Below, in pieces: positions 32,745 to 41,048 of a stretch of 64,000 nucleotides of DNA. A program made the position numbers and the translations under genes. The notes below the pieces were generated by a model that was not told the origin of the DNA, did not search any database, and worked only from the letters and a program-made list of their open reading frames with translations. Source of the DNA: Streptomyces mangrovisoli (GTDB lineage: Bacteria > Actinomycetota > Actinomycetes > Streptomycetales > Streptomycetaceae); the NCBI RefSeq assembly GCF_000974985.2, contig NZ_LAVA02000036.1:61833-125832 (forward strand), read 5' to 3'. Each line of letters starts with the position of its first letter. Within the stretch, counting starts at the first letter, position 1.

Positions 32745-34127
32745 GTGACCACCACGATCGCAGGCGGACGTGCCGCCCGCCGCCAGACGATGCGCCGCAT
32801 CCGCCCGCGCCGCTCCCCGGCCGTCCCGCTGCTGCTCGCCGTCTGGGCGGGCGCGGCGGCCGTGCTGTGGCTGTGGTGGCACAACACACCGTCCATCGCC
32901 GACACCGACGGGAAGATCCTCAACGCGGGCCGGATCACCGGACTGCTGGCGGGCTATCTGATGGCGCTGGTCGTCCTGCAGATGGCCCGGGTGCCCGCCC
33001 TCGAGCGGCGGGTCGGCTCGGACCGCGTCGCCCGCTGGCACGCGATGAGCGGCCGCTACACGCTCAGCCTGGTCTTCGCGCACGTCTTCCTCATCATGTG
33101 GGGATACGCGCTCCAGGCCGGCAAGTCGCTCGGCGACATCGTCCAGCAGACGATCGACTCCATCAACCAGCTGCCGGACATGGGCAAGGCGGCCATCGGC
33201 ACCGGCCTGTTCGTGCTGATCGGCCTGTCGTCCATCGGCGCGGTGCGCCGCCGGATGCCGTACGACACGTGGTACCACGTGCACCTGATGACGTACGGCG
33301 CGGTGTTCCTGACGTTCTGGCACCAGATCACCACCGGCAACGACTTCGCCCTCGAACCGATCGCGAAGACCTTCTGGTACGGCCTCTACGGCGCCGTCAC
33401 CGCCCTGGTCGTCTGGTACCGCATCCTCACCCCGATCCGGCTGAACATGCGTCACCGGATGCGTGTCGAGGCGGTCATCGAGGAGACGCCGGGCATCGTG
33501 TCGGTGCTGATCGGCGGGCGCAAGCTGCACCGGATGGGCGCGGAGGCCGGGCAGTTCTTCCGCTGGCGGTTCCTGGCCCCCGGGATGCGCTTCAGCTCGC
33601 ACCCCTACTCGCTGTCCGCGGCGCCCCGCCCGGACATGCTGCGGATCACCGTCAAGGCGATCGGCGACCACAGCGCCCGGCTGCGCGAGCTGCGCCCCGG
33701 CACGCGGGTGTGGGCCGAGGGCCCCTACGGCGCGATGACCGCCTCGCGGCGCAGCCGCGGCAAGGTGCTGCTGGTCGCCGGCGGCGTCGGCATCACCCCG
33801 ATGCGGGCGCTGTTCGAGACGCTGCCCGGCGCGGCCGGCGATCTGACCCTGCTCTACCGGGCCAACACCACGCAGGACCTGGCGCTGTGGGACGAGCTGG
33901 CCGCCATCGCCAAGGAGCGCGGGGCCCGGCTGATGTACGCGGTCAACAGCCCCGACGGCGAGCGCCCGGACATCTCCGCGGAGAGCCTGCGGCGCAAGAT
34001 CCCCGACATAGAGCGGCACGACGTCTTCATGTGCGGGCCGAACGGGTTCGCCCAGGGGGTCTACGAGGCCCTGCGCGGCGCGGGGGTGCCCGCTCGCCGT
34101 ATCCACCACGAGTCGTTCGAGATGTGA
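32745..34127 (+). CDS. Ferric reductase-like transmembrane flavohemoprotein (second copy)
   Basis: GTG 32745 has GGAGGAA four to five bases before it (460 aa). It repeats the plan of the first copy: helices with His pairs (ARWHAMSGRY, LVFAHVFLIM, WYHVHLMTY, LTFWHQITTG), FAD site HPYSLSAAP, NAD site GGVGITPMRALFETLPG, and C-terminal VFMCGPNGFAQGVYEAL. The two copies end in near-identical HHESFEL and HHESFEM, so they arose by tandem duplication of a reductase-FMN_bind unit. They may differ in donor or acceptor. Confidence 0.92.
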   Translation: MTTTIAGGRAARRQTMRRIRPRRSPAVPLLLAVWAGAAAVLWLWWHNTPSIADTDGKILNAGRITGLLAGYLMALVVLQMARVPALERRVGSDRVARWHAMSGRYTLSLVFAHVFLIMWGYALQAGKSLGDIVQQTIDSINQLPDMGKAAIGTGLFVLIGLSSIGAVRRRMPYDTWYHVHLMTYGAVFLTFWHQITTGNDFALEPIAKTFWYGLYGAVTALVVWYRILTPIRLNMRHRMRVEAVIEETPGIVSVLIGGRKLHRMGAEAGQFFRWRFLAPGMRFSSHPYSLSAAPRPDMLRITVKAIGDHSARLRELRPGTRVWAEGPYGAMTASRRSRGKVLLVAGGVGITPMRALFETLPGAAGDLTLLYRANTTQDLALWDELAAIAKERGARLMYAVNSPDGERPDISAESLRRKIPDIERHDVFMCGPNGFAQGVYEALRGAGVPARRIHHESFEM

Positions 34128-34221
34128 GCGACGGGCGGGCGCCCGGGTCCCTGACTTCGGGGGCCCCGGCGCGGCACACCGGACCATCCGCACCACACGG
34201 GAAACCAGGAGCTCACAAGCG

Positions 34222-35058
34222 ATGAGGAAGAGCCACCCCATACGGCGCGTCGTGCTGGCCACCGCCGCCACCGTCTCCGGTGTCGTGCTGCTGCTGTCCT
34301 TGAAGCCGGCGTCCGACCCCACCTCCGCGGCCGCGGCCGGCGGGGCGGCGGCGCAGGCCTCCTCGGCGGCGCAGGACACGCCGCAGGGCGGCGCCGCGGC
34401 GGCCGGGAGCGGCACCTTCACCGGCGCCGTGGCCCAGACCGAGTACGGGCCGGTCCAGGTCCGCCTCACCGTCGCCGACGGCAAGATCACCAAGGCCGAG
34501 GCGGTGCAGGCACCCAAGGGCGGCACCAGCGACCAGAAGACGGCACTGTCCGTGCCCAAGCTCAACCAGGAGACGGTCACCGCGCAGAACGCGAAGATCG
34601 ACTCGGTGTCGGGCGCGACGTACACCAGCAACGGCTACAAGCAGTCGCTCCAGTCCGCCCTGGACAAGATGAAGGCGAGCGCGGGTTCGGGCGCCTCGTC
34701 CGGCGGCTCGGCGTCCGCCTCCGCCTCGGCGTCCGCCGGGTCGGGAGCGGCCTCCGGTTCGGGGTCGGGGTCCACGGCCACGCAGGCCAGGACCGTCACC
34801 GGCAAGGTCTCCCAGACCGAGTACGGGCCGGTGCAGGTCCGCATCACCGTCTCCAACGGCAAGATCACCAAGGCCGACGCGGTACAGGCACCCAGCGGCG
34901 GGCTGAGCGACCAGAAGACCGCGCTCGCGGTGCCCAAGCTGAACCAGGAGGCGGTGGCCGCGGGAACGGCGAAGATCGACTCGGTCTCGGGCGCGACCTA
35001 CACCAGCAACGGCTACAAGCAGTCGCTCCAGTCCGCGCTGGACCAGGCCGGTGGCTGA
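34222..35058 (+). CDS. FMN_bind protein with two flavinylation domains
   Basis: The 278-aa protein has an N-terminal twin-Arg signal or anchor (PIRRVVLATAATVSGVVLLL). It carries two FMN_bind domains (about residues 65-148 and 190-275) separated by a Ser/Ala/Gly linker. Each ends with IDSVSGATYTSNGYKQSLQ, carrying the flavinylation Thr. Two FMN groups on one polypeptide would allow stepwise or two-site electron transfer. It is the paralogue of the single-domain protein at 32197. The stop lies eight bases inside the following ApbE gene. Confidence 0.92.
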   Translation: MRKSHPIRRVVLATAATVSGVVLLLSLKPASDPTSAAAAGGAAAQASSAAQDTPQGGAAAAGSGTFTGAVAQTEYGPVQVRLTVADGKITKAEAVQAPKGGTSDQKTALSVPKLNQETVTAQNAKIDSVSGATYTSNGYKQSLQSALDKMKASAGSGASSGGSASASASASAGSGAASGSGSGSTATQARTVTGKVSQTEYGPVQVRITVSNGKITKADAVQAPSGGLSDQKTALAVPKLNQEAVAAGTAKIDSVSGATYTSNGYKQSLQSALDQAGG

Positions 35059-35848
35059 CACGATGGCCGCGCAGGAGACGCCCGCCGTCGTACGGCACGC
35101 CGAGGAGGTCATGGGGACCGTCTTCTCCTTCGACGTGCGCGGCGGGGAGGGCGCGGTCGTACGGGCGGCGCTCACCGAGGCGGTCGCCTCCCTGCACCGG
35201 GTGAACGAGGTGTTCAGCACCTACCGCGAGAACAGCCAGGTCAGCCGCCTGGCGCGCGGCGAGCTGACGGTCGCGGAGTGCGACCCCGAGGTGGCCGAGG
35301 TCCTCGACCTGGCCGCCGAGGCCGAGCGGGTCAGCGACGGCTGGTTCAGCGCCCGCTACCAGGGCCGCACCGATCCGACCGGCATCGTCAAGGGCTGGGC
35401 GGCCGAGCGCGCGGCCCGGCTGATCGCGGCGGCCGGGGTGCACGGGGTCAGCGTCAACGGCGGCGGCGACGTGCAGATGATCGGCGCGCCCGAGCCGCTC
35501 AGGCCCTGGCGGGTGGGCGTGTCCGACCCGCTGCGCCCCGGCGGCCTGGCGGCGGTGGTCTCCTCGGCCGGGGCGGACGAACTGGCCGTGGCCACCTCGG
35601 GCACGGCGGAGCGCGGCGCGCACATCGTGGACCCGCGGACCGGGAAGTCGGCGGTGACCGACCTGGTGTCCGTGACGGTCATCGGGCCGCGCCTGACGTT
35701 CGTGGACTGCTGGGCCACGGCGGCGTTCGCGATGGGTTCCCGGGCGGGACTGGACTGGCTGGAGTCCCTGCCCGGGGTGGAAGGCCTGCTGATCACGGCA
35801 GGCGACGAGGTGCGGTGCACGGGCGGGCTGGCGTCCCGGCTGGGCTGA
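35051..35848 (+). CDS. apbE: FAD:protein FMN transferase (ApbE)
   Basis: GTG 35051 overlaps the upstream gene by eight bases; ATG 35063 is the alternative. The 265-aa enzyme has MGTVFSFDVRG, the FAD-binding GIVKGWAAERAARLI and VNGGGDVQM, the HIVDPRTG motif and the metal-binding DCWATAAFAMG. It moves FMN from FAD onto Thr in SGATxT motifs, here the three FMN_bind domains next door. I see no signal peptide or lipobox, so it should act in the cytoplasm, whereas many ApbE proteins are exported. Confidence 0.93.
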   Translation: MADTMAAQETPAVVRHAEEVMGTVFSFDVRGGEGAVVRAALTEAVASLHRVNEVFSTYRENSQVSRLARGELTVAECDPEVAEVLDLAAEAERVSDGWFSARYQGRTDPTGIVKGWAAERAARLIAAAGVHGVSVNGGGDVQMIGAPEPLRPWRVGVSDPLRPGGLAAVVSSAGADELAVATSGTAERGAHIVDPRTGKSAVTDLVSVTVIGPRLTFVDCWATAAFAMGSRAGLDWLESLPGVEGLLITAGDEVRCTGGLASRLG

Positions 35849-35925
35849 CCAGGCGGCCCGGCGGCCATGCGGACGCCACCACCCGGACGCACCGGCGCCG
35901 ACGACCGGGACGACTCCCGGTCCGC

Positions 35926-35960
35926 GACTGCGGGCAGCTTCTCCCGAGCTGCCCGCAGTC
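35926..35960. terminator. 14-bp perfect hairpin between apbE and argR
   Basis: Arms 35926-35939 and 35947-35960 are exact complements around a 7-nt loop. It lies between two convergent operons and can end both the apbE cluster and argCJBDR. Confidence 0.85.
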
Positions 35961-36048
35961 CGCATGTCGGCTTCGTACCGGGCGGGTCGGCGGCGCGACG
36001 CCGTGACATCCGCTTCCGGGCCGTGACACCCGCTTCCGGCGCGGTCGT

Positions 36049-36603
36049 TCAGTGCCCGTTCTGGGCCAGCCGCAGCAGGTGGTCGGCGAGCGCCTGCCCG
36101 CCGGTGGGGTCCCGGCTGATCAGCATCAGGGTGTCGTCTCCCGCGATCGTGCCCAGGATGTCCTGGAGTTCGGCCTGGTCGATCGCGGAGGCGAGGAACT
36201 GGGCCGCGCCGGGCGGGGTGCGCAGCACCACGAGGTTCGCGGACGCCTCGGCGGAGATCAGCAGCTCCTGCGAGAGCCGCCGCATCCGCTCCTCCTTCGC
36301 CGACTCCCCGAGCGGCGCGCGCGGGGTGCGGAACCCGCCCTCGCTCGGCACCGCGTAGATCAGGTCGCCGTCGTTGTTGCGGATCTTGACCGCGTTCAGC
36401 TCGTCGAGGTCCCGGGAGAGCGTCGCCTGGGTGACGCTCAGCCCGTCGTCGGCGAGCAGCTTCGCCAACTGGCTCTGCGAGCGCACGGGTTGCCGGTTGA
36501 GGATGTCCACGATCCGGCGGTGGCGGGCGGTACGGGTCTGCGGCACGGCGGGGCCGCCCGCCCCGCCGTCCGTCGTCCGCCCGTGGTCTGGCGCGTGGCT
36601 CAT
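36049..36603 (-). CDS. argR: Arginine repressor
   Basis: The 184-aa protein has the ArgR winged-helix N-domain (RHRRIVDILNRQPVRSQSQLAKLLADDG, VTQATLSRDLDEL) and a C-terminal hexamerisation/arginine-binding domain with GTIAGDDTLMLISRD. A 25-residue polar N-terminal extension precedes the DNA-binding domain. It is the last gene of argCJBDR, so it is autoregulated through the ARG box before argC. It starts seven bases after the argD stop. Confidence 0.97.
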   Translation of the reverse strand: MSHAPDHGRTTDGGAGGPAVPQTRTARHRRIVDILNRQPVRSQSQLAKLLADDGLSVTQATLSRDLDELNAVKIRNNDGDLIYAVPSEGGFRTPRAPLGESAKEERMRRLSQELLISAEASANLVVLRTPPGAAQFLASAIDQAELQDILGTIAGDDTLMLISRDPTGGQALADHLLRLAQNGH

Positions 36604-36610
36604 CGTCGTC

Positions 36611-37810
36611 TCATTCTCCGGATCGTCCGTCCCCGCTCGCTGCGTCGAGGATGCCGGGCAGCGCCCCGAGGAACGCCGCCACCTCGTCGTCGCCGAGGTT
36701 CAGCGGCGGCATCAGCCGTACGACGTCGGGGGCGGGCGCGTTCACCAGGAACCCGGCCTCCTGGGCCGCCTGTTGCACCCGGGGTGCCAGTGGCCCGGTG
36801 AGCACGATACCGAGGAGCAGTCCCGCGCCCCGGACGTGGTCGACCGCGGGGTGCCCGAGCGACTCGACGCCCTCCCACAGCCGGGCGCTCTGCCGCTTGG
36901 TGTTCTCCAGCAGGCCCTCGCCCGCGATGGTGTCGAGGACGGCGAGGCCGGCCGCGCAGGCGACGGGGTTGCCCCCGAAGGTGGTGCCGTGCTGACCGGG
37001 CTTCAGCAGCTCCGCGGCGCGCCCGAAGGCGACGGTCGCGCCGAGCGGGAGCCCGCCGCCGAGGCCCTTGGCGAGGGTGACCACGTCGGGCAGGACACCC
37101 TCGTGGGCCTGGTACTCGAACCAGTGGCCGGTACGGCCGACGCCGGTCTGCACCTCGTCGAGCACGAGCAGCGCGCCGGCCGCGGCGGTGATGGCGCGGG
37201 CCGCCTTCAGATAGCCGGGGGGCGGCACGACCACGCCGTTCTCGCCCTGGATCGGCTCGATGATCACCAGCGCGGTCTCCTCGGTGACCGCGGCGGCCAG
37301 GGCCTGCGCGTCGCCGTAGGGGACATGCGTGACGTCGCCGGGCAGCGGCAGGAACGGCTCCTGCTTGCCGGGCTGGCCGGTGAGGGCGAGGGCGCCCATC
37401 GTGCGGCCGTGGAAGCCGCCCTGGGTGGCGACCATGTGGCGGCGGCCGGTCAGCCGCCCGATCTTGAAGGCGCCCTCGTTGGCCTCCGCGCCGGAGTTGC
37501 AGAAGTAGACCTTGCCGTCCCGGCCGAACAGCTGGAGCAGCCGCTCGGCGAGGGCTACGGGCGGCTCGGCGATGAACAGGTTGGAGACATGGCCGAGGGA
37601 CGCGATCTGGCGGCTGACGGCCTCGACGACCGCGGGGTGCGCGTGGCCGAGCGCGTTGACCGCGATGCCGCCGACGAAGTCGACGTACTCGTTGCCGTCG
37701 GCGTCCCACAGCCGGGCGCCCGCGCCGCGCGCGAGCGGCAGCCGCGGGGTGCCGTAGTTGTTCATGAGCGCGCCCTGCCAGCGGCCGGTCAGCTCCTCGT
37801 TGGCGGTCAT
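36611..37810 (-). CDS. argD: Acetylornithine aminotransferase
   Basis: The 399-aa class III aminotransferase has FCNSGAEANEGAFKIGR, TQGGFHGRTMGALALTGQ, the Asp-containing LLVLDEVQTGVGRTGHWF, and the PLP Lys in VVTLAKGLGGGLPLGA. It converts N-acetylglutamate semialdehyde to N-acetylornithine with glutamate. Its ATG overlaps the argB stop (ATGA). The closing region GATGGNPVACAAGLAVLD-like (FGGNPVACAAGLAVLD) is intact. Confidence 0.97.
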   Translation of the reverse strand: MTANEELTGRWQGALMNNYGTPRLPLARGAGARLWDADGNEYVDFVGGIAVNALGHAHPAVVEAVSRQIASLGHVSNLFIAEPPVALAERLLQLFGRDGKVYFCNSGAEANEGAFKIGRLTGRRHMVATQGGFHGRTMGALALTGQPGKQEPFLPLPGDVTHVPYGDAQALAAAVTEETALVIIEPIQGENGVVVPPPGYLKAARAITAAAGALLVLDEVQTGVGRTGHWFEYQAHEGVLPDVVTLAKGLGGGLPLGATVAFGRAAELLKPGQHGTTFGGNPVACAAGLAVLDTIAGEGLLENTKRQSARLWEGVESLGHPAVDHVRGAGLLLGIVLTGPLAPRVQQAAQEAGFLVNAPAPDVVRLMPPLNLGDDEVAAFLGALPGILDAASGDGRSGE

Positions 37811-38721
37811 GCGTCCTCCCCCTCCTGCCCGTCGGGCACGACCATCGTGCCGATTCCCTCGTCCGTGAAGATCTCCAGCAGGATGGAGTGCTGAACCCGG
37901 CCGTCGATGACGCGCGCGGTGTTCACGCCGTTGCGTACGGCGTGCAGGCAGCCCTCCATCTTCGGGACCATGCCGGCCGACAACTCCGGCAGCAGCTTCT
38001 CCAGTTGGGCGGCGGTCAGCCGGCTGATCACCTCGTCGGAGTGGGGCCAGTCCTCGTAGAGGCCCTCGACGTCGGTGAGGACCATGAGGGTCTCGGCCCC
38101 CAGTGCCGCAGCGAGTGCCGCAGCCGCCGTATCAGCATTGACGTTGTAGACATGTCCGTCGTCCTGGCTCCGGGCGATCGACGAGACGACCGGGATGCGG
38201 CCGTCGGCGAGCAGGGCCTCGATCGCCCCCGTGTCGATGGCGGTGATCTCGCCGACCCGCCCGATGTCGACCAACTCGCCGTCGATCTCGGGCTGGTGCT
38301 TGGTGGCGGTGATGGTGTGCGCGTCCTCGCCGGTCAGGCCGACGGCGAGCGGTCCGTGCTGGTTGAGCAGGCCGACCAGCTCCCGCTGCACCTGCCCGGC
38401 CAGCACCATCCGTACGACGTCCATGGCGTCCTCGGTGGTGACGCGCAGGCCCGCCTTGAACTCGCTGACGATGCCGTGCCGGTCGAGGGCGGCGCTGATC
38501 TGCGGGCCGCCGCCGTGCACGACGACCGGCTTGAGGCCGGCGTGCCGCAGGAAGACCACGTCCTGGGCGAACGCGGCCTTCAACTCCTCGTTCACCATGG
38601 CGTTTCCGCCGAACTTGATGACGACGGTCCTGCCGTGGTGGCGAGTCAGCCAGGGCAGCGCCTCGATGAGGATCTGGGCCTTGGGGAGCGCGGTGTGCTT
38701 GCGCGCGGGTGCGTTGCTCAT
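37807..38721 (-). CDS. argB: Acetylglutamate kinase
   Basis: The 304-aa amino-acid kinase has VIKFGGNAM (ATP site), VVVHGGGPQIS (acetylglutamate site), YNVNADTAAAALAAALGA and SAGMVPKMEGCLHAV. It phosphorylates N-acetylglutamate, the controlled step of the cyclic pathway, and is arginine-inhibited in relatives; an N-terminal helix (LPKAQILIEALPWLTRHHG), as in arginine-sensitive hexamers, is present. Start and stop codons overlap those of argJ and argD by four bases each. Confidence 0.97.
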   Translation of the reverse strand: MSNAPARKHTALPKAQILIEALPWLTRHHGRTVVIKFGGNAMVNEELKAAFAQDVVFLRHAGLKPVVVHGGGPQISAALDRHGIVSEFKAGLRVTTEDAMDVVRMVLAGQVQRELVGLLNQHGPLAVGLTGEDAHTITATKHQPEIDGELVDIGRVGEITAIDTGAIEALLADGRIPVVSSIARSQDDGHVYNVNADTAAAALAAALGAETLMVLTDVEGLYEDWPHSDEVISRLTAAQLEKLLPELSAGMVPKMEGCLHAVRNGVNTARVIDGRVQHSILLEIFTDEGIGTMVVPDGQEGEDA

Positions 38722-39872
38722 GACGAGTACGCGCTGTTCTCGTGGACGTAGTCCGCGGTGAGGTCGTTGGTCCAGACGGTCGCCGTGGCGGAGCCGGCGG
38801 CCAGGTCGGCGACGATGTGCACCTCGCGGTAGCGCATGTCGACCAGGTCGCGGTCCTCGCCGACGCCGCCGTTCTTGCACACCCACACGCCGTTGATGGC
38901 GACGTTCAGCTGGTCCGGCTCGAAGGCGGCGGACGTGGTGCCGATGGCGGAGAGCACCCGGCCCCAGTTGGGGTCCTCGCCGTGGATGGCGCACTTGAGG
39001 AGGTTGTTGCGGGCGATCGAGCGGCCCACCTCCACGGCGTCGTCCTCGGTCGCCGCGTTCACGACCTCGATCCTGATGTCCTTGCTCGCGCCCTCGGCGT
39101 CCCGGATCAGCTGCTGGCCGAGGTCGTCGCAGACCTGCCGCACGGCCTCGGCGAACTCCGCCTCGTCCGGGGTGACTTCGGAGGCGCCGGAGGCGAGCAG
39201 CAGCACGGTGTCGTTGGTGGACATGCAGCCGTCGGAGTCGACCCGGTCGAAGGTGACCCGGGTGGCGGCGCGCAGCGCCCGGTCCAGGGCGTCGGCGGGC
39301 AGGTCGGCGTCGGTGGTGAGGACGACGAGCATGGTCGCGAGGCCCGGGGCGAGCATGCCCGCGCCCTTCGCCATGCCGCCGACGGTCCAGCCGGCGCCGG
39401 TCGCCACGGACGTCTTGTGGACGGTGTCGGTGGTCTTGATGGCGATGGCGGCCTTCTCGCCGCCGTGCTCGGAGAGTTGGGCGGCGGCCGTCTCCACACC
39501 CGGCAGCAGCTTGTCCATGGGCAGCAGCACGCCGATCAGGCCGGTCGAGCAGACGGCGACCTCGCCCGCGTTGTGGCCGTCGAGGACCTCGGCGACCTTC
39601 TCGGCGGTGGCGTGCGTGTCCTGGAAGCCCTTGGGGCCCGTACAGGCGTTGGCGCCACCGGAGTTGAGGATCACGGCGGAGACCTCGCCGCCCCTGAGGA
39701 CCTGCTCGGACCAGAGCACCGGCGCGGCCTTCACGCGGTTGGAGGTGAAGACGCCCGCGGCGGCGCGGCTCGGCCCCTGGTTGACCACGAGGGCCAGGTC
39801 GGGGTTGCCGTTCTGCTTGATCCCGGCGGCGATGCCCGCCGCCGTGAATCCCTTGGCTGCCGTGACGCTCAC
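38718..39872 (-). CDS. argJ: Ornithine acetyltransferase / N-acetylglutamate synthase
   Basis: The 384-aa ArgJ starts at GTG 39872, overlapping the argC stop (GTGA). The self-cleavage site is visible in GAGMLAPGLATMLVVL (cut before the Thr). VILNSGGANACTG, CSTGLIGVLLPMDKL, SDGCMSTNDTVLLLASG and CAIHGEDPNWGRVL are typical. It transfers acetyl from acetylornithine to glutamate, recycling the acetyl group. Confidence 0.97.
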   Translation of the reverse strand: MSVTAAKGFTAAGIAAGIKQNGNPDLALVVNQGPSRAAAGVFTSNRVKAAPVLWSEQVLRGGEVSAVILNSGGANACTGPKGFQDTHATAEKVAEVLDGHNAGEVAVCSTGLIGVLLPMDKLLPGVETAAAQLSEHGGEKAAIAIKTTDTVHKTSVATGAGWTVGGMAKGAGMLAPGLATMLVVLTTDADLPADALDRALRAATRVTFDRVDSDGCMSTNDTVLLLASGASEVTPDEAEFAEAVRQVCDDLGQQLIRDAEGASKDIRIEVVNAATEDDAVEVGRSIARNNLLKCAIHGEDPNWGRVLSAIGTTSAAFEPDQLNVAINGVWVCKNGGVGEDRDLVDMRYREVHIVADLAAGSATATVWTNDLTADYVHENSAYSS

Positions 39873-40897
39873 GGTGCGACTCCGATCGTGGAAAGTCCGG
39901 TGGTCTCGTCGAGACCGAGCGCGATGTTCATGCTCTGGACGGCACCGCCCGCGGTGCCCTTGGTCAGGTTGTCGATGGCGCTGATCGCGATGATGCGGCC
40001 CGCCGCCGCGTCGTGGGCGACCTGGACCTGAACGGCGTTGGAACCGTGGACGGAGGAGGTCGCGGGCCACTGGCCCTCGGGCAGCAGGTGGACGAAGGGC
40101 TCGTCGGCGTACGCCTTCTCGTAGGCGGCGCGGACCGAGTCGGCCGTCACGCCCGCCACGGCCTTGGCGCTGCACGTGGCGAGGATGCCGCGGGGCATCG
40201 GGGCGAGCGTCGGCGTGAAGGACACCGAGATCCGCCGCCCGGCGGCCCCGCTGAGGTTCTGGATCATCTCGGGGGTGTGCCGGTGGCCGCCGCCGACGCC
40301 GTACGGCGACATCGAGCCCATGACCTCGCTGCCGAGCAGGTGCGCCTTGGGCGCCTTGCCCGCGCCGGAGGTGCCGGACGCGGCGACGATCACCGCCTCG
40401 TCCTCGGCGAGACCGGCCGCGTACGCCGGGAAGAGCGCGAGGGAGACGGCGGTGGGGTAGCAACCGGGCACCGCGACGCGCTTGGACCCCTCCAGCGCGG
40501 AGCGGGCACCCGGCAGTTCGGGCAGGCCGTAGGGCCAGGTGCCGGCGTGCGGGGAGCCGTAGAAGCGCTCCCAGTCGGCCGGGTCCCTCAGCCGGAAGTC
40601 GGCGCCCATGTCGACGACGAGGACGTCCGGGCCGAGCTGCTCGGCGACGGCGGCGGACTGCCCGTGGGGCAGCGCGAGGAACACGACGTCGTGGCCTGCC
40701 AGCGCCTCGGGGGTGGTCTCCAGGAGGACGCGGTCCGCCAGCGGCAGCAGGTGCGGCTGGAGCGCGCCGAGCCGCTGTCCGGCGTTGGAGTTGCCGGTCA
40801 GGGCCCCGATCTCGACCTCGGGGTGCGCCAGGAGCAGACGCAGCAGCTCTCCGCCCGCGTATCCGCTCGCCCCGGCCACTGCCGCGCGTACGACCAT
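39869..40897 (-). CDS. argC: N-acetyl-gamma-glutamyl-phosphate reductase
   Basis: The 342-aa protein has the NADP-binding AAVAGASGYAGGELLRLL, VVDMGADFRLRD, catalytic Cys in VAVPGCYPTAVSL and GVGGGHRHTPEM. AGGAGGAGG stands seven bases before the ATG, the strongest ribosome-binding site of the operon. It reduces acetylglutamyl phosphate to the semialdehyde. It is the first gene of argC-J-B-D-R and carries the ARG box at 40917-40950. Confidence 0.97.
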   Translation of the reverse strand: MVVRAAVAGASGYAGGELLRLLLAHPEVEIGALTGNSNAGQRLGALQPHLLPLADRVLLETTPEALAGHDVVFLALPHGQSAAVAEQLGPDVLVVDMGADFRLRDPADWERFYGSPHAGTWPYGLPELPGARSALEGSKRVAVPGCYPTAVSLALFPAYAAGLAEDEAVIVAASGTSGAGKAPKAHLLGSEVMGSMSPYGVGGGHRHTPEMIQNLSGAAGRRISVSFTPTLAPMPRGILATCSAKAVAGVTADSVRAAYEKAYADEPFVHLLPEGQWPATSSVHGSNAVQVQVAHDAAAGRIIAISAIDNLTKGTAGGAVQSMNIALGLDETTGLSTIGVAP

Positions 40898-40916
40898 GGA
40901 AACCTCCTCCTTGAAG

Positions 40917-40950
40917 GCATGACTATACGTATCGCTGCACTTTTATGCAA
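40917..40950 (-). promoter_or_regulatory. ARG box of the argCJBDR operon
   Basis: TGCACTTTTATGCAA (40936-40950) and the adjacent GCATGACTATACGTAT (40917-40932) resemble paired Streptomyces ARG boxes. They lie 20-53 bp upstream of the argC start, overlapping the probable promoter. Confidence 0.75.
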
Positions 40951-41012
40951 GGTAAAGGTCCACTCCCTCCATCATCGGCGGGGTCCGCCCCGCGGGTCCA
41001 CGGGAGCCGCCT

Positions 41013-41042
41013 TGCCTTGGAGCGCGCTCCAGCTCCTACGGT
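41013..41042 (+). promoter_or_regulatory. MerR-type promoter with operator between -35 and -10
   Basis: TTGCCT (41013-41018) and TACGGT (41037-41042) are 18 bp apart. A perfect 14-bp palindrome TGGAGCGCGCTCCA (41018-41031) fills the spacer. A start codon six bases after the -10 implies a leaderless mRNA. No MerR gene is in the window. Confidence 0.6.
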
Positions 41043-41048
41043 CGTCCC

